NCBI GenBank assembly: GCA_019339365.1
Contig: CP079859.1
Coordinates: forward strand, 620,001-684,000
Reading direction: 5' to 3'
Length of the DNA stretch: 64,000 nucleotides
Origin: Vibrio neptunius
Lineage (GTDB): Bacteria > Pseudomonadota > Gammaproteobacteria > Enterobacterales > Vibrionaceae
Shown here piece by piece: positions 35,365-45,525 of the stretch (positions within the stretch are counted from its first letter, which is position 1; each line of letters opens with the position of its first letter). The notes beneath the pieces were generated by a model. The model was not told where the DNA came from and searched no databases. It worked only from the letters and a program-made list of their open reading frames with translations. Position numbers and translations under genes: made by a program.

Positions 35365-36273
35365 ATGAAACACGAATATGCACGCTTGGTGACACTGGCT
35401 GCTTGGACAGCTACGATTGTTGCCACTCTACTGCTGGTGGTAAAACTGGCCGCTTGGTGGGTTACGGGGTCGGTCAGCTTACTCGCTTCATTAATCGACT
35501 CTATGCTTGATATTGCAGCGTCTTTGGTCAACCTTTTTGTTGTCAGGTATTCACTCCAACCAGCCGATAGGGAGCACACCTATGGCCACGGTAAAGCTGA
35601 GTCTTTGGCTGCATTGGCTCAGGCGATGTTTATTTCTGGCTCTGCCGTCTTTTTGATCCTCAATGGTATTGAGCGCTTCTTCAGGCCTCATGAGTTGCAA
35701 TCTCCCGAGTATGGGGTGTACGTGAGTCTATTCGCCATTGCTGTCACTTTTGCTTTGGTGCAGTTCCAGAAACACGTTGTTAGACAAACCGGCAGTCAGG
35801 CGATTGCTGCAGACTCCTTGCATTATCAGTCAGATTTATACATGAACGCAGCGATCATGTTGGCATTAGGGCTGAGTTGGTTTGGGGTTACTCAAGCGGA
35901 TGCTGTGTTTGCTGTGGGTATTGGTCTATACATTTTGTATAGTGCTGTTCAAATGGTGAGAGAAGCGATTCAGACATTGCTGGACCGAAAGTTACCGGAT
36001 GAAGAGTTGGAACAAATCAGAGCGTGTTGTTTATCTGTCGAAGAAGTTCTCGGTGTGCACCAACTAAGAACCCGTATGTCGGGGCCGACACGCTTTATTC
36101 AGTTGCATTTAGAACTCGAAGATCAGATTCCTCTGATTGAAGCGCATCGCATCTCTGATCTGGTTGAGAGTCGGCTGATGGAGCAGTTCCCACATGCTGA
36201 TGTACTTATCCATCAGGATCCCTATTCTGTAGTGCTCGGGCCGGAGAAAAATCAAAAGGCTCAAGATTGGTAG
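35365..36273 (+). CDS. fieF: Cation efflux protein FieF (CDF family)
   Basis: 302 aa, six transmembrane helices and a C-terminal cytoplasmic domain. The Zn/Fe site residues are DSMLD in helix 2 and HYQSD in helix 5, as in E. coli FieF (YiiP). It exports zinc and iron in exchange for protons. It follows cpxP and its terminator by 65 bp with its own upstream region. Confidence 0.94.
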   Translation: MKHEYARLVTLAAWTATIVATLLLVVKLAAWWVTGSVSLLASLIDSMLDIAASLVNLFVVRYSLQPADREHTYGHGKAESLAALAQAMFISGSAVFLILNGIERFFRPHELQSPEYGVYVSLFAIAVTFALVQFQKHVVRQTGSQAIAADSLHYQSDLYMNAAIMLALGLSWFGVTQADAVFAVGIGLYILYSAVQMVREAIQTLLDRKLPDEELEQIRACCLSVEEVLGVHQLRTRMSGPTRFIQLHLELEDQIPLIEAHRISDLVESRLMEQFPHADVLIHQDPYSVVLGPEKNQKAQDW

Positions 36274-36493
36274 TGTGGCTCTCGAGATATTACCTCAAGC
36301 GACAATGAGCCGTTTATTGTCTATCTTTTCATCGAGCGCACAATTCGTTGGTATTCTGATATGTATCAAACCAGTGGCAGCGCAAAGCTGTAATACTCTT
36401 ACATAAGTAGAAAAGTTACATAATTCTGTGCAAATAAAAGTAGTATTCCTTGGGCGTCAAGGTAACATATTGCGCAGCTATAAGAATCTTGTC

Positions 36494-37524
<1,031 letters not shown>

Positions 37525-37540
37525 ACGGCAATGAATTGAT

Positions 37541-37568
37541 AAAAACCACCCAATTGGGTGGTTTTTTT
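37541..37568. terminator. Bidirectional terminator after pfkA
   Basis: aaaaaccaccc / gggtggttttttt around aatt, between convergent pfkA and the MgtC-family gene. Confidence 0.9.
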
Positions 37569-37572
37569 ATGC

Positions 37573-38082
37573 TTAGTTCGAAGCATTTTTCTTTCTGACA
37601 TTTGAACGCTTGCGCTGCTGAATTTTCTGATGCACACCCCGACGTAAGGCTTTAATTCGATTCTCGGCTTTATCGACTCCTAACAGAACAACCAGTGCTA
37701 GTCCCGTAAGAACAACAGATTGCTGCGAATAGCCGAGACCAATCATTAGTCCTAATGCTGCCAGTAACCAAATCACGGCAGCCGACGTTACGCCATGAAT
37801 TTTGCCATCTAATGTCATCATCACACCAGCGCCTAAGAAGCCAACACCGGTAATGATCTGACCTAGCACCCGTGCTTGATCTAAAGTATTAGGTGAAAGA
37901 GAGACTGCCATCGACATAAAAAGGTAAGTACCAGCGATGATTAGAATGGAAGTCCTGATCCCGACAGGTTTACCTCGTGTTTGACGTTCGGCACCAATTA
38001 GCAGGCCATTGAATGCGCAGCACAAGAGGGCACTCCAATTAAATGGACCAAGGTCGAGCAAGGGATCTGGCAAAATGTGCAT
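37573..38082 (-). CDS. MgtC/SapB-family membrane protein
   Basis: 169 aa with four to five hydrophobic helices and a basic C-terminal tail (HQKIQQRKRSNVRKK). Family marks are GLLIGAERQTRGKPVGIRT and ITGVGFLGAG. MgtC of Salmonella affects F-ATPase and magnesium stress, but small stand-alone members like this have no settled role. Confidence 0.88.
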   Translation of the reverse strand: MHILPDPLLDLGPFNWSALLCCAFNGLLIGAERQTRGKPVGIRTSILIIAGTYLFMSMAVSLSPNTLDQARVLGQIITGVGFLGAGVMMTLDGKIHGVTSAAVIWLLAALGLMIGLGYSQQSVVLTGLALVVLLGVDKAENRIKALRRGVHQKIQQRKRSNVRKKNASN

Positions 38083-38164
38083 AGTATTCTCCTAAACCGC
38101 GGAGTATGCCGAGTGGCTTCGGTTTAGGCGAACAAAAGATATTTATCTTTAGGATAAATAGCCG

Positions 38165-38266
38165 TTAACCGATGGAAGACAAAGCCATCACGGCCAAAAT
38201 ACCGATTGCAATAATTACGCTTACCTAGTCAATTAGAGTAAAACCTAGTTTGCTTTTCACCATCAT
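38165..38266 (-). pseudogene. Remnant of a type IV prepilin N-terminus
   Basis: Starting at an ATG that overlaps the epmB stop, the frame reads MMVKSKLGFTLID, then an amber stop, then VSVIIAIGILAVMALSSIG and a stop. GFTLI followed by an acidic residue and a long hydrophobic helix is the prepilin/pseudopilin leader and N-terminal alpha helix; the usual Glu5 is Asp here. Everything after the first 20 or so mature residues is missing. It therefore looks like a decayed pilin or minor pilin gene. It is short, so chance resemblance is not fully excluded. Confidence 0.6.
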
Positions 38267-39285
38267 TCTAAATGCAGATCTAATGGCGTTTTGCTGTTTC
38301 GGCCGCCGATTTCTCTGGTTAACTTAGGGACTAGATAACCGGACACTCGTTCAATGACCCCTGCCATGATCTGTTTAGCTTGTTGGTCTGAAACAAAAAA
38401 GTGCGCTGCACCTTGCACCTTGTCCAATACGTGCATGTAGTAGGGCAGCACACCCGCATCGAAGAGTGCTTCGCTGAGCGCAACTTGAGCCTCAACGCTG
38501 TCATTGACGCCTTTGAGCATTACGCCCTGGTTTAGCAAAGTCACACCCGAGTGCTTTAGCGTACTTAAAGCATTTATCAGCTGTTGATTGATCTCATTGG
38601 CGTGATTGATGTGCGTGACCATAATCACCTGCAAACGGGTCGTCATAAGCAATTCAGCCAGCGAGGTGGTTATTCGGTCTGGGATCACAACGGGCAAGCG
38701 AGAATGAATTCTCAGCCGCATAATATGTTGGATATCCGCTATTTGATCGATCAACCAACGTAGCTCCTCATCTTTTGCCATCAGAGGATCCCCTCCTGAA
38801 AGAATGATTTCATTCAGCTCTGGGTGTTGGCGTATATAATCTAAGCTCTTAGCCCATACCGATTTACTGCCTTTGTTTTCGCTGTAAGGGAAGTGACGAC
38901 GAAAGCAATAGCGGCAATTGATCGCGCAACCACCTTTTACGATCATCAAGGCCCGGTTGCGGTATTTGTGTAGTAGACCTGGTATTTGGTTGTCCTGTTC
39001 TTCCAAAGGATCATTAGAGTAGCCAGAATGTACGTCAAACTCTTCTGAGAGTGGTAAAACCTGACGCAGCAAAGGATCCAACGGATTGCCTTTCTCCATT
39101 CGATCCACAAAACTTTGTGGGACTCGTTGGGCGAACAGTTTGCGCGCTTCAAATCCGCCTTGCCAGGGAGAAGGATCAATTTCCAGTTGTAGTAGAAGTT
39201 TTTCAGGATCAGAGATCCCATTCGCTAGCTGTTTGAGCCAGTTTTGCTCAACAGATTCGACTTTTCGGGTTATGATGTGCGGCAT
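38263..39285 (-). CDS. epmB: EF-P lysine 2,3-aminomutase
   Basis: 340 aa radical SAM enzyme that turns (S)-alpha-lysine into (R)-beta-lysine for modification of elongation factor P. The cluster motif is GGCAINCRYCFRRHFPY, and PLP binding is expected near the C-terminus as in other lysine aminomutases. The N-terminus matches E. coli YjeK. It is divergent from efp with only 33 bp between start codons, the conserved arrangement. Confidence 0.96.
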   Translation of the reverse strand: MPHIITRKVESVEQNWLKQLANGISDPEKLLLQLEIDPSPWQGGFEARKLFAQRVPQSFVDRMEKGNPLDPLLRQVLPLSEEFDVHSGYSNDPLEEQDNQIPGLLHKYRNRALMIVKGGCAINCRYCFRRHFPYSENKGSKSVWAKSLDYIRQHPELNEIILSGGDPLMAKDEELRWLIDQIADIQHIMRLRIHSRLPVVIPDRITTSLAELLMTTRLQVIMVTHINHANEINQQLINALSTLKHSGVTLLNQGVMLKGVNDSVEAQVALSEALFDAGVLPYYMHVLDKVQGAAHFFVSDQQAKQIMAGVIERVSGYLVPKLTREIGGRNSKTPLDLHLE

Positions 39286-39318
39286 TAAATTTAACTCGAA
39301 GAATGGTAAGAGGAAAAA

Positions 39319-39885
39319 ATGGCTACTGTTAGCACGAATGAATTCAAAGGCGGTCTTAAAATTATGCTTGATAATGAGCCTTGTGTCATTCTCGAAAACG
39401 AGTATGTAAAACCAGGCAAAGGTCAGGCATTTAACCGCGTTAAAATCCGTAAACTGCTTTCAGGCAAAGTTCTAGAGAAGACATTCAAGTCAGGCGACAC
39501 GGTAGAAGTTGCAGACGTCATGGATATCGATCTGGACTACCTGTACAACGACGGTGAATTCTACCACTTCATGAACAACGAAACATTCGAACAAATTGCA
39601 GCGGATGTCAAAGCCGTTGGCGAAAATGCGAAGTGGTTGGTTGAAAACGACTCTTGTATGCTGACTCTTTGGAACGGCAACCCTATTGTTGTGACACCAC
39701 CAAACTTCGTTGAGCTGGAAGTAACGGATACTGATCCTGGCCTTAAGGGTGACACGCAAGGTACGGGCGGTAAGCCAGCAACACTAACGACAGGTGCCGT
39801 AGTACGAGTACCTCTGTTCATCTCTATTGGTGAAGTGATCAAAGTAGACACTCGTTCTGGTGAATACGTAGGTCGCGTTAAGTAA
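39319..39885 (+). CDS. efp: Elongation factor P
   Basis: 188 aa. It rescues ribosomes stalled at polyproline. Three beta-barrel domains; the modified Lys34 lies in [11 protein letters not shown], the site of beta-lysylation by EpmA using EpmB product. The C-terminal signature [19 protein letters not shown] is intact. The start follows aagaggaaaaa. Confidence 0.98.
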   Translation: MATVSTNEFKGGLKIMLDNEPCVILENEYVKPGKGQAFNRVKIRKLLSGKVLEKTFKSGDTVEVADVMDIDLDYLYNDGEFYHFMNNETFEQIAADVKAVGENAKWLVENDSCMLTLWNGNPIVVTPPNFVELEVTDTDPGLKGDTQGTGGKPATLTTGAVVRVPLFISIGEVIKVDTRSGEYVGRVK

Positions 39886-39907
39886 GCGTACACTTACTCA
39901 TGATTTA

Positions 39908-39935
39908 GAAAAGGTCACGTCGGTGGCCTTTTTTG
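39908..39935 (+). terminator. Terminator after efp
   Basis: aaggtcac / gtggcctt (one G-U) with loop gtcg and a T-run. Confidence 0.85.
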
Positions 39936-39998
39936 TTTCTACGTGAACTTTGATGTGCCACAATTCTTGTACTCTACAATGAGACTACACTAGTCAGT

Positions 39999-40916
39999 AT
40001 GAAACAGTCTTTACGTATCTGGCTCGACGCCGCTCGACCAAAAACGCTGCCATTGGCACTAGTATCGATATTAACCGGTAGTGTGCTGGCATATTCTACT
40101 CATCATTTTTCTTGGGTGATTGGCGTTTTAGCCTTTGTCACGGCCACTTTATTGCAGATCCTATCCAACTTAGCGAACGATTATGGTGATGCGATAAAAG
40201 GCACTGACAACGACAAACGCCTTGGCCCTACGCGCGCTGTACAATCCGGTGCAGTGACTCAGGCAGATATGAGGCTGGCGATTGTGATTAATGTTGGCTT
40301 GACCATCATTGCTGGGCTAGCTTTGGTTTTTTACGCGCTTGATAGTCTGCAAAGCATTCTGACTTTTATTGGCTTAGGTATACTGGCTATCGTTGCTGCT
40401 ATCGCTTATACGGTCGGGAATAAGCCTTATGGTTATGTGGGGCTCGGTGATGTATCAGTATTCATATTCTTTGGTTTGCTTGGTGTAGCTGGGACCTTCT
40501 TTCTGCACACTGGCCTTATTGCACCTTTGCTGGTTTTGCCCTCGGTAGGCTGTGGTTTACTCGCAGTCGCGGTATTGAACATCAACAATATGCGGGATAT
40601 TGAAAACGACGAAGAGTGCGGAAAGCGCACGGTTGCTGTTCGTCTTGGGCAGAAAAATGCTAAGCATTATCACGCACTATTATTAGCTGGCGCTGTCTTT
40701 GCGTTTATTGTGTACCTGCTGCTTCAGCCTGCGTCTGTCTGGCTGAGCGTTCCGTTTTTGTTGAGCGTATTGGTAATTTACAGACACGGCAAAGCCGTAT
40801 GGCAAGCACAGCAGCCTGCGCAGATCGCCCCGATGATGCCAGTTATTGTGAAGTGCTCTCTGGTCACTAACTTGTTGTTTGCTGGTGTGGTTATAGCTCA
40901 AACTCTGGCCAGTTAA
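39999..40916 (+). CDS. menA: 1,4-dihydroxy-2-naphthoate polyprenyltransferase
   Basis: 305 aa UbiA-family membrane protein with about eight helices. It attaches the polyprenyl chain to make demethylmenaquinone for anaerobic respiration. The first Asp-rich motif is in LANDYGDAIKGTDND and the second in NNMRDIENDEECGKRT. Neighbour rraA lies 76 bp downstream, as in E. coli. Confidence 0.95.
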   Translation: MKQSLRIWLDAARPKTLPLALVSILTGSVLAYSTHHFSWVIGVLAFVTATLLQILSNLANDYGDAIKGTDNDKRLGPTRAVQSGAVTQADMRLAIVINVGLTIIAGLALVFYALDSLQSILTFIGLGILAIVAAIAYTVGNKPYGYVGLGDVSVFIFFGLLGVAGTFFLHTGLIAPLLVLPSVGCGLLAVAVLNINNMRDIENDEECGKRTVAVRLGQKNAKHYHALLLAGAVFAFIVYLLLQPASVWLSVPFLLSVLVIYRHGKAVWQAQQPAQIAPMMPVIVKCSLVTNLLFAGVVIAQTLAS

Positions 40917-40992
40917 TTGAGCCTTGTCATTGCAATGACTTGATCTCTCTATATACTCGATGGAGATGACGAACCGTATGGGAAGGAACACT

Positions 40993-41514
40993 ATGGAATA
41001 CAATACGTCGGCTTTATGTGATATTTACTCAGAACAAGTGGATGTAGTAGAACCTATGTTTAGCAATTTTGGCGGCAGTGCCTCATTTGCCGGACAAATC
41101 ACGACGGTGAAGTGTTTTGAAGACAACGGTCTGATTCGAGAAGTGCTCGAACAAGATGGCCTAGGTCGTGTTCTGCTGATTGATGGAGGTGGCTCATTAC
41201 GCCGTGCTTTGATTGATGCAGAACTGGCGTCACTGGCTGAAGAAAACGAATGGGAAGGTTTGATCGTTTATGGCTGTGTGCGTGAGGTTGATGATCTCGA
41301 AGACATGAATGTCGGCATTCAAGCTTTGGCCTCAATCCCTGTTGGGGCGGTATCGCAGAATGTAGGCGAGGTAGATGTACCCGTCAATTTCGGGGGAGTT
41401 ACTTTCATTCCCGAAGATTACCTTTACGCCGATAATACTGGTGTTATCTTGTCTCAAGAGCCATTGGATGTTGAGCTCGACACCGACGAAGAAGATGAGC
41501 TTATCGCCGACTAA
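40993..41514 (+). CDS. rraA: Regulator of ribonuclease activity A
   Basis: 173 aa, slightly longer than E. coli RraA (161) because of an acidic C-terminal tail ([15 protein letters not shown]). It forms a trimeric ring that binds RNase E and slows mRNA decay. The core [25 protein letters not shown] and the start [12 protein letters not shown] are typical. The ribosome binding site ggaaggaac sets the start at 40993. Confidence 0.95.
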   Translation: MEYNTSALCDIYSEQVDVVEPMFSNFGGSASFAGQITTVKCFEDNGLIREVLEQDGLGRVLLIDGGGSLRRALIDAELASLAEENEWEGLIVYGCVREVDDLEDMNVGIQALASIPVGAVSQNVGEVDVPVNFGGVTFIPEDYLYADNTGVILSQEPLDVELDTDEEDELIAD

Positions 41515-41534
41515 ATGGTAAAGTAAAGAATCAA

Positions 41535-41563
41535 AAAACACCGACCTTCAAGGTCGGTGTTTT
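41535..41563. terminator. Bidirectional terminator
   Basis: A 14-bp stem aaaacaccgacctt / aaggtcggtgtttt lies between convergent rraA and the MATE gene. Confidence 0.9.
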
Positions 41564-41564
41564 G

Positions 41565-42908
41565 CTATGTGGTTTCTGCTAAGAATTGGCGTCGGACTCT
41601 CAACGCGTAAAGATAACCCAGAATGCCGCCCAATATATTGCCGAGCGCAATACCTATAAATAGCCCTTCAATATCGTACAAGTAGCTACCCATCCATGCG
41701 CAAGGCAAGGTAAAGGCGAATAGGCGCATAAAGCTCCATTGGAATGCTTTGAGTGGCTCATGCAGCGCGTTCAGGCTAGACACCAGCATCATGACGATCC
41801 CCTGAAACCCATAACTGAATGGCACGACAAGCAAATAGTGCCATAACAGGTCTTTCACCGCTTGTTCCTGTGAAAATAAAGCTGCCAGTGGAATGCTCAG
41901 CGGAACCATCATGACAAAAATCCCGAACTGGAACAGCAGTGAAAAACGCATGCTGAGAAATAGCCCAGCGAAGCTACGTTGAGGGTTATTGGCCCCGACA
42001 TTTTGAGCAATGAATGGTGTTAAGGTAGAGGTGAGCGACATCAAAACAATGATAAGGATAGATTCCACACGCTGGGCTGCACCATAAGCGGCCACTGCCG
42101 CGGTGCCGTGACTGGAGAGTAGCATCATCAGAATGGCACCGGACAAAGGGTTCATCGCGTTGGAGAGCGCTGCCGGAGTGCCAATTTTTAGGATTTGTCG
42201 CCAGTCAGCCCATAGCGTTTTGAAGCGGGGTAAGGCGAGAAGCTTTTCTCTTTTCACCAACACATACAGTGAGCCGATTAAGGCGCCAAACCAACTTAGG
42301 GCACTGGCGATGGCGGCACCCTGAATCCCCAGCTCTGGAAATGGCCCATAACCAAAAATCAGTAACGGATCGAGCACACCATTGATCAAGCCCGCCAGCA
42401 TCATGATTTTGGCAGGTGTTTTGGTATCTCCTGTGGCACGAATTGCGCTATTGCCTGCCATGGGGACGACAAGTAATGGAATCGTCAAGTACCAGATGTG
42501 CATATACTGGTTTATCAGGGGCAGCAGTTCTTGTTCTGCACCGAGTGCTAGGAACAATGGGTCAATGGTGAAGTAACCTAAGCCAGATGCAAAAGCGACT
42601 AAAGTCACCGCTAGCGCGAGTCCATGACTTGAGAAGCGTGCTGCATCTTCGGATTGTCCTTGCCCGAGCAGGCGGCCGATATTGGCTGATAGGCCGACAC
42701 CAATCCCCATCGTGATGCAGTTGACCGCAAAGGTCACCGGGAAAGTGTAGCTGATGGCAGCAAGGGCTTCAGTCCCGAGCAGAGAGATAAAAAAGGTATC
42801 CACCAAGTTGAACATCAGAATAGCTACCATGCCGAAAGTCATCGGAATGGTCATCTGACGGAGCACGAGAGGGATGGGGCCAGTCAAAAGGCCGTGCTTA
42901 TCCTGCAT
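41565..42908 (-). CDS. MATE-family multidrug/toxin exporter
   Basis: 447 aa with about twelve transmembrane helices in two MatE repeats (start GPIPLVLRQMTIPMTFGM; second half IGTPAALSNAMNPLSGAILM). Such carriers use a sodium or proton gradient to expel cationic drugs. Substrate is not predictable. It is not clearly NorM, so no symbol is given. No regulator lies beside it. Confidence 0.9.
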   Translation of the reverse strand: MQDKHGLLTGPIPLVLRQMTIPMTFGMVAILMFNLVDTFFISLLGTEALAAISYTFPVTFAVNCITMGIGVGLSANIGRLLGQGQSEDAARFSSHGLALAVTLVAFASGLGYFTIDPLFLALGAEQELLPLINQYMHIWYLTIPLLVVPMAGNSAIRATGDTKTPAKIMMLAGLINGVLDPLLIFGYGPFPELGIQGAAIASALSWFGALIGSLYVLVKREKLLALPRFKTLWADWRQILKIGTPAALSNAMNPLSGAILMMLLSSHGTAAVAAYGAAQRVESILIIVLMSLTSTLTPFIAQNVGANNPQRSFAGLFLSMRFSLLFQFGIFVMMVPLSIPLAALFSQEQAVKDLLWHYLLVVPFSYGFQGIVMMLVSSLNALHEPLKAFQWSFMRLFAFTLPCAWMGSYLYDIEGLFIGIALGNILGGILGYLYALRVRRQFLAETT

Positions 42909-42965
42909 TCGAAACCACTACTCTTGGGGCGAAAAGCGTAGGATACTTGATTGATGTGTGAGACA

Positions 42966-42991
42966 CAAAAAAGGCCAGCTTGCGCTGACCT
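42966..42991 (-). terminator. Terminator after tpiA
   Basis: On the minus strand aggtcagc-gcaa-gctggcct is followed by TTTTTT. It lies 26 bp past the tpiA stop. Confidence 0.88.
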
Positions 42992-43017
42992 CAATAAGAG
43001 TTTTCCTAAAGGAAAAA

Positions 43018-43788
43018 TTACGCTTTCGCTGCTGCCGCTGCTTTAGCGATTGCTGCAAAGCTCTTAGCGTCTAGAGAAGCACCGCCCACTAGAGCACCAT
43101 CGATGTCTGGTTGTGAGAAGTAAGCTTCAGCGTTTTCTGGCTTAACAGAACCACCGTATTGGATGATAACTTGCTCAGCGACTGCTGCGCTTTTCTCTGC
43201 GATTAGTGCACGGATAGAAGCGTGGATGCGCTGTGCATCTTCAGCAGTTGCTGCTTTACCAGTACCGATAGCCCAGATTGGTTCGTATGCGATGATCGCA
43301 TCGTTGAGTGCTTCAACACCGTATGCATCGATCACGGCGTTAATTTGACGAGCACAGACTGCTTCTGTTTCACCCGCTTCGTTTTGAGCTTCTGATTCAC
43401 CGATACAGAAAACAGGCTTCAGGCCGTTCTCTTTTAGGAAAGCAAATTTCTTCGCGATGAACTCATCAGATTCGTTGTGGTATTCACGACGCTCAGAGTG
43501 GCCGATAATGATGTGAGATGCACCAAAGTCTTTCAGCATTTCTGGAGACATATCGCCAGTGAATGCACCGCTGTTGTTTAGGTCAGTGTTCTGTGCACCT
43601 AGGATGATCTTGTTACCGCCTTCTGCGATAACGCGCTCAGCAAGGTCAATGTAAAGCGCTGGTGGAGCTACGGCTACGTCAACACCTTCAACACCTTCAA
43701 GTTCCGCGTTAAGGCCAGTTAGCAACTCTTTTACCATTGCTTTGCTGCCGTTAAGTTTCCAGTTACCCATCACTACAGGACGACGCAT
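43018..43788 (-). CDS. tpiA: Triose-phosphate isomerase
   Basis: 256 aa TIM barrel. Active-site parts are GNWKLNGSK (Lys), IIGHSERRE (His) and [14 protein letters not shown] (Glu). It joins dihydroxyacetone phosphate and glyceraldehyde 3-phosphate. The frame stays open 41 codons upstream, but [14 protein letters not shown] at 43788, after gggagatattcct, is the family start. Confidence 0.98.
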   Translation of the reverse strand: MRRPVVMGNWKLNGSKAMVKELLTGLNAELEGVEGVDVAVAPPALYIDLAERVIAEGGNKIILGAQNTDLNNSGAFTGDMSPEMLKDFGASHIIIGHSERREYHNESDEFIAKKFAFLKENGLKPVFCIGESEAQNEAGETEAVCARQINAVIDAYGVEALNDAIIAYEPIWAIGTGKAATAEDAQRIHASIRALIAEKSAAVAEQVIIQYGGSVKPENAEAYFSQPDIDGALVGGASLDAKSFAAIAKAAAAAKA

Positions 43789-44073
43789 AGGAATATCTCC
43801 CTTTGTATTTAATGTAGAAAGTTCATTAATGTAAAAAATCTTCGTAGGAATATAACAGATTAAACTCATCAAATCATGACTAGTATCATGTCTTGATCGG
43901 TTCTGACGCAATGAATAAAGTTGTGACAGCGCATAATTGGTATAAGCTCTGTTGTACTGAGTGATCTGTAAAGCATTATGCTGGTTTTGTACTCGGAAAC
44001 CGCAGTGGAAATTGGTAATAGTGGCGGAGTATTTTAGTGATTTTTTGAAACTCTCTTACATTTGAGGACTACA

Positions 44074-44421
44074 ATGCCAAATTTAGTAATGGAATACTCT
44101 AACTCCGTCGATGAACGCGTGAATGTACAAGGTCTATTGGAGGACCTGCATCAAGTGACGCTTCAATGCGGGCTTTTTGACGTACCTTCCGTGAAATCCC
44201 GAGCGCTACGCTGCCATAATTGGCTGATTGGAGAAGATGGCGATAACGTCGACTTTATTCATATTAGTTTTGAACTGCTTGATGGCAGAACAGCGGAGCA
44301 AAAGCGCGACCTTTCACGCCAGTTAATGGATGTGTTGCAGGAGCAAGCAAGTCACGTGCATAGTCTAACGGTCAATATCCGAGATATGGACAAAGAGTGT
44401 TTTCAAAAAGTGGTCAATTAA
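44074..44421 (+). CDS. 5-carboxymethyl-2-hydroxymuconate isomerase-like protein
   Basis: 115 aa tautomerase-superfamily protein. Met is followed by Pro (MPNLVMEYS), so Pro1 would be exposed as the catalytic base after Met removal. HpaF in homoprotocatechuate breakdown is the named member. No other gene of that pathway is here, so the true substrate is unknown. It is probably co-transcribed with the next gene, 26 bp away. The start follows tgaggacta. Confidence 0.85.
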   Translation: MPNLVMEYSNSVDERVNVQGLLEDLHQVTLQCGLFDVPSVKSRALRCHNWLIGEDGDNVDFIHISFELLDGRTAEQKRDLSRQLMDVLQEQASHVHSLTVNIRDMDKECFQKVVN

Positions 44422-44447
44422 CATTTTTGATTTTTAGGTAAGTCGTC

Positions 44448-44873
44448 ATGTCTATCAAAGAACTGTTGTTTTCATTTCAAGGCCGAGTAGGACGTAAAGC
44501 CTACTGGATATGGAATGTGGTTTATTACGCATTGATCATTGGTTTTGCAACGGGTATGAATGCGCTGTTTCCAAGTATGGCGCACCTGTTACTGCCACTA
44601 TTTTTGATTGTGGTTCTGGTGCCGGATTTGGCCATTACAGCCAAGCGCTGGCATGATAGAGGCAAGTCCAGTTGGTGGCTACTACTCAATGTCCCATTGG
44701 TGATAGGTCGTATGACGCTACCAACTGGTGATCCAACACAGATGCCGCAGTCTACAATGCTTCAAGCCCTAAGTTCTCTGGCTGCATTGGCGTGTGGCAT
44801 TTGGATTCTTATTGAGTGTGGTTTTCTCAAGGGCCATCAAGGCAATAACCAGTATGGACCAGAGCCGAAATAG
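44448..44873 (+). CDS. DUF805 membrane protein
   Basis: 141 aa with four hydrophobic segments. The DUF805 pattern is clear: FQGRVGRKAYWIWN at the start, ITAKRWHDRGKSSWWLLL in the middle, GTxGxNxYGP-like end (GHQGNNQYGPEPK). Function is unknown; members such as YhaH in E. coli are also uncharacterised. Confidence 0.9.
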   Translation: MSIKELLFSFQGRVGRKAYWIWNVVYYALIIGFATGMNALFPSMAHLLLPLFLIVVLVPDLAITAKRWHDRGKSSWWLLLNVPLVIGRMTLPTGDPTQMPQSTMLQALSSLAALACGIWILIECGFLKGHQGNNQYGPEPK

Positions 44874-44935
44874 GGCATCAAAAAGAGCTGGGCTGATGCA
44901 ATGGCATCAACCTTGCTCTTTGTCTCCGCGTCTCT

Positions 44936-45418
44936 CTATTCCGTAAACAGTGTTTCGTATTTTACAAATACGGTTTGTGTTTCCCCATAATATAAGGTGC
45001 CATCAGATTGAATGGCCACTCTCAACCAGTTGTCCGCTGAGGTGGGTTTAGGTAGTCTGATGTACCAGTCCTGCCCTGCTTGGTCGGCTGGCTGCATGTC
45101 GATTGGTTGTGCGTTCTGATTTTCGCTACTAACCAAAGAGAGCTTAACCCCTTGAAGAGCATGCGCAGCATGCAATGACAGTTCAAGACTGTCTTCGGTG
45201 AGCCTTTCAGATCGGAACTTGACTTTAAAGTCCCCGTTTTCCATATCGCATAAACCACTGGTGTAGCGACAGTTTGATTTGCTGGCCAGCTTGTAACTCT
45301 GGCCTTCTTTCGCAGCATGAGGTTTTTCGCTGACTGCCATGTCAGTGCCAAAATAGGCAATAATGGACAGAATCGGGGCAATCAAAAGAGCGACAATAAA
45401 GTGCTTATTTTTGAACAT
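44936..45418 (-). CDS. Membrane-anchored periplasmic protein of unknown function
   Basis: 160 aa. One N-terminal helix (about residues 7-25) is followed by a soluble domain rich in beta-type pattern. It has one Cys pair (NCRYTSGLCDM, near residue 50), which could form a disulfide. I do not recognise the family. It lies downstream of the symporter gene but past that gene's terminator, so it may be separately expressed. Confidence 0.75.
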   Translation of the reverse strand: MFKNKHFIVALLIAPILSIIAYFGTDMAVSEKPHAAKEGQSYKLASKSNCRYTSGLCDMENGDFKVKFRSERLTEDSLELSLHAAHALQGVKLSLVSSENQNAQPIDMQPADQAGQDWYIRLPKPTSADNWLRVAIQSDGTLYYGETQTVFVKYETLFTE

Positions 45419-45472
45419 CTTGGCTTCCTTGCGATAACATTTCGAAACTACGGTAACTGAATTAAGCGCAAT

Positions 45473-45512
45473 AAAAAAGCCCCGGACGGGTCGTCCCGTG
45501 AGGGGCTTTCAA
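45473..45512 (-). terminator. Terminator after the symporter operon
   Basis: aaagcccc / cggggctttttt with an inner acggga / cccgt stem, on the minus strand followed by a T-run. Confidence 0.88.
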
Positions 45513-45525
45513 TGTTAAGTGTTGA

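Noticed and set aside
44074-44421. Homoprotocatechuate degradation operon
   Set aside because: Only the isomerase-like gene is present; no other pathway gene is next to it.
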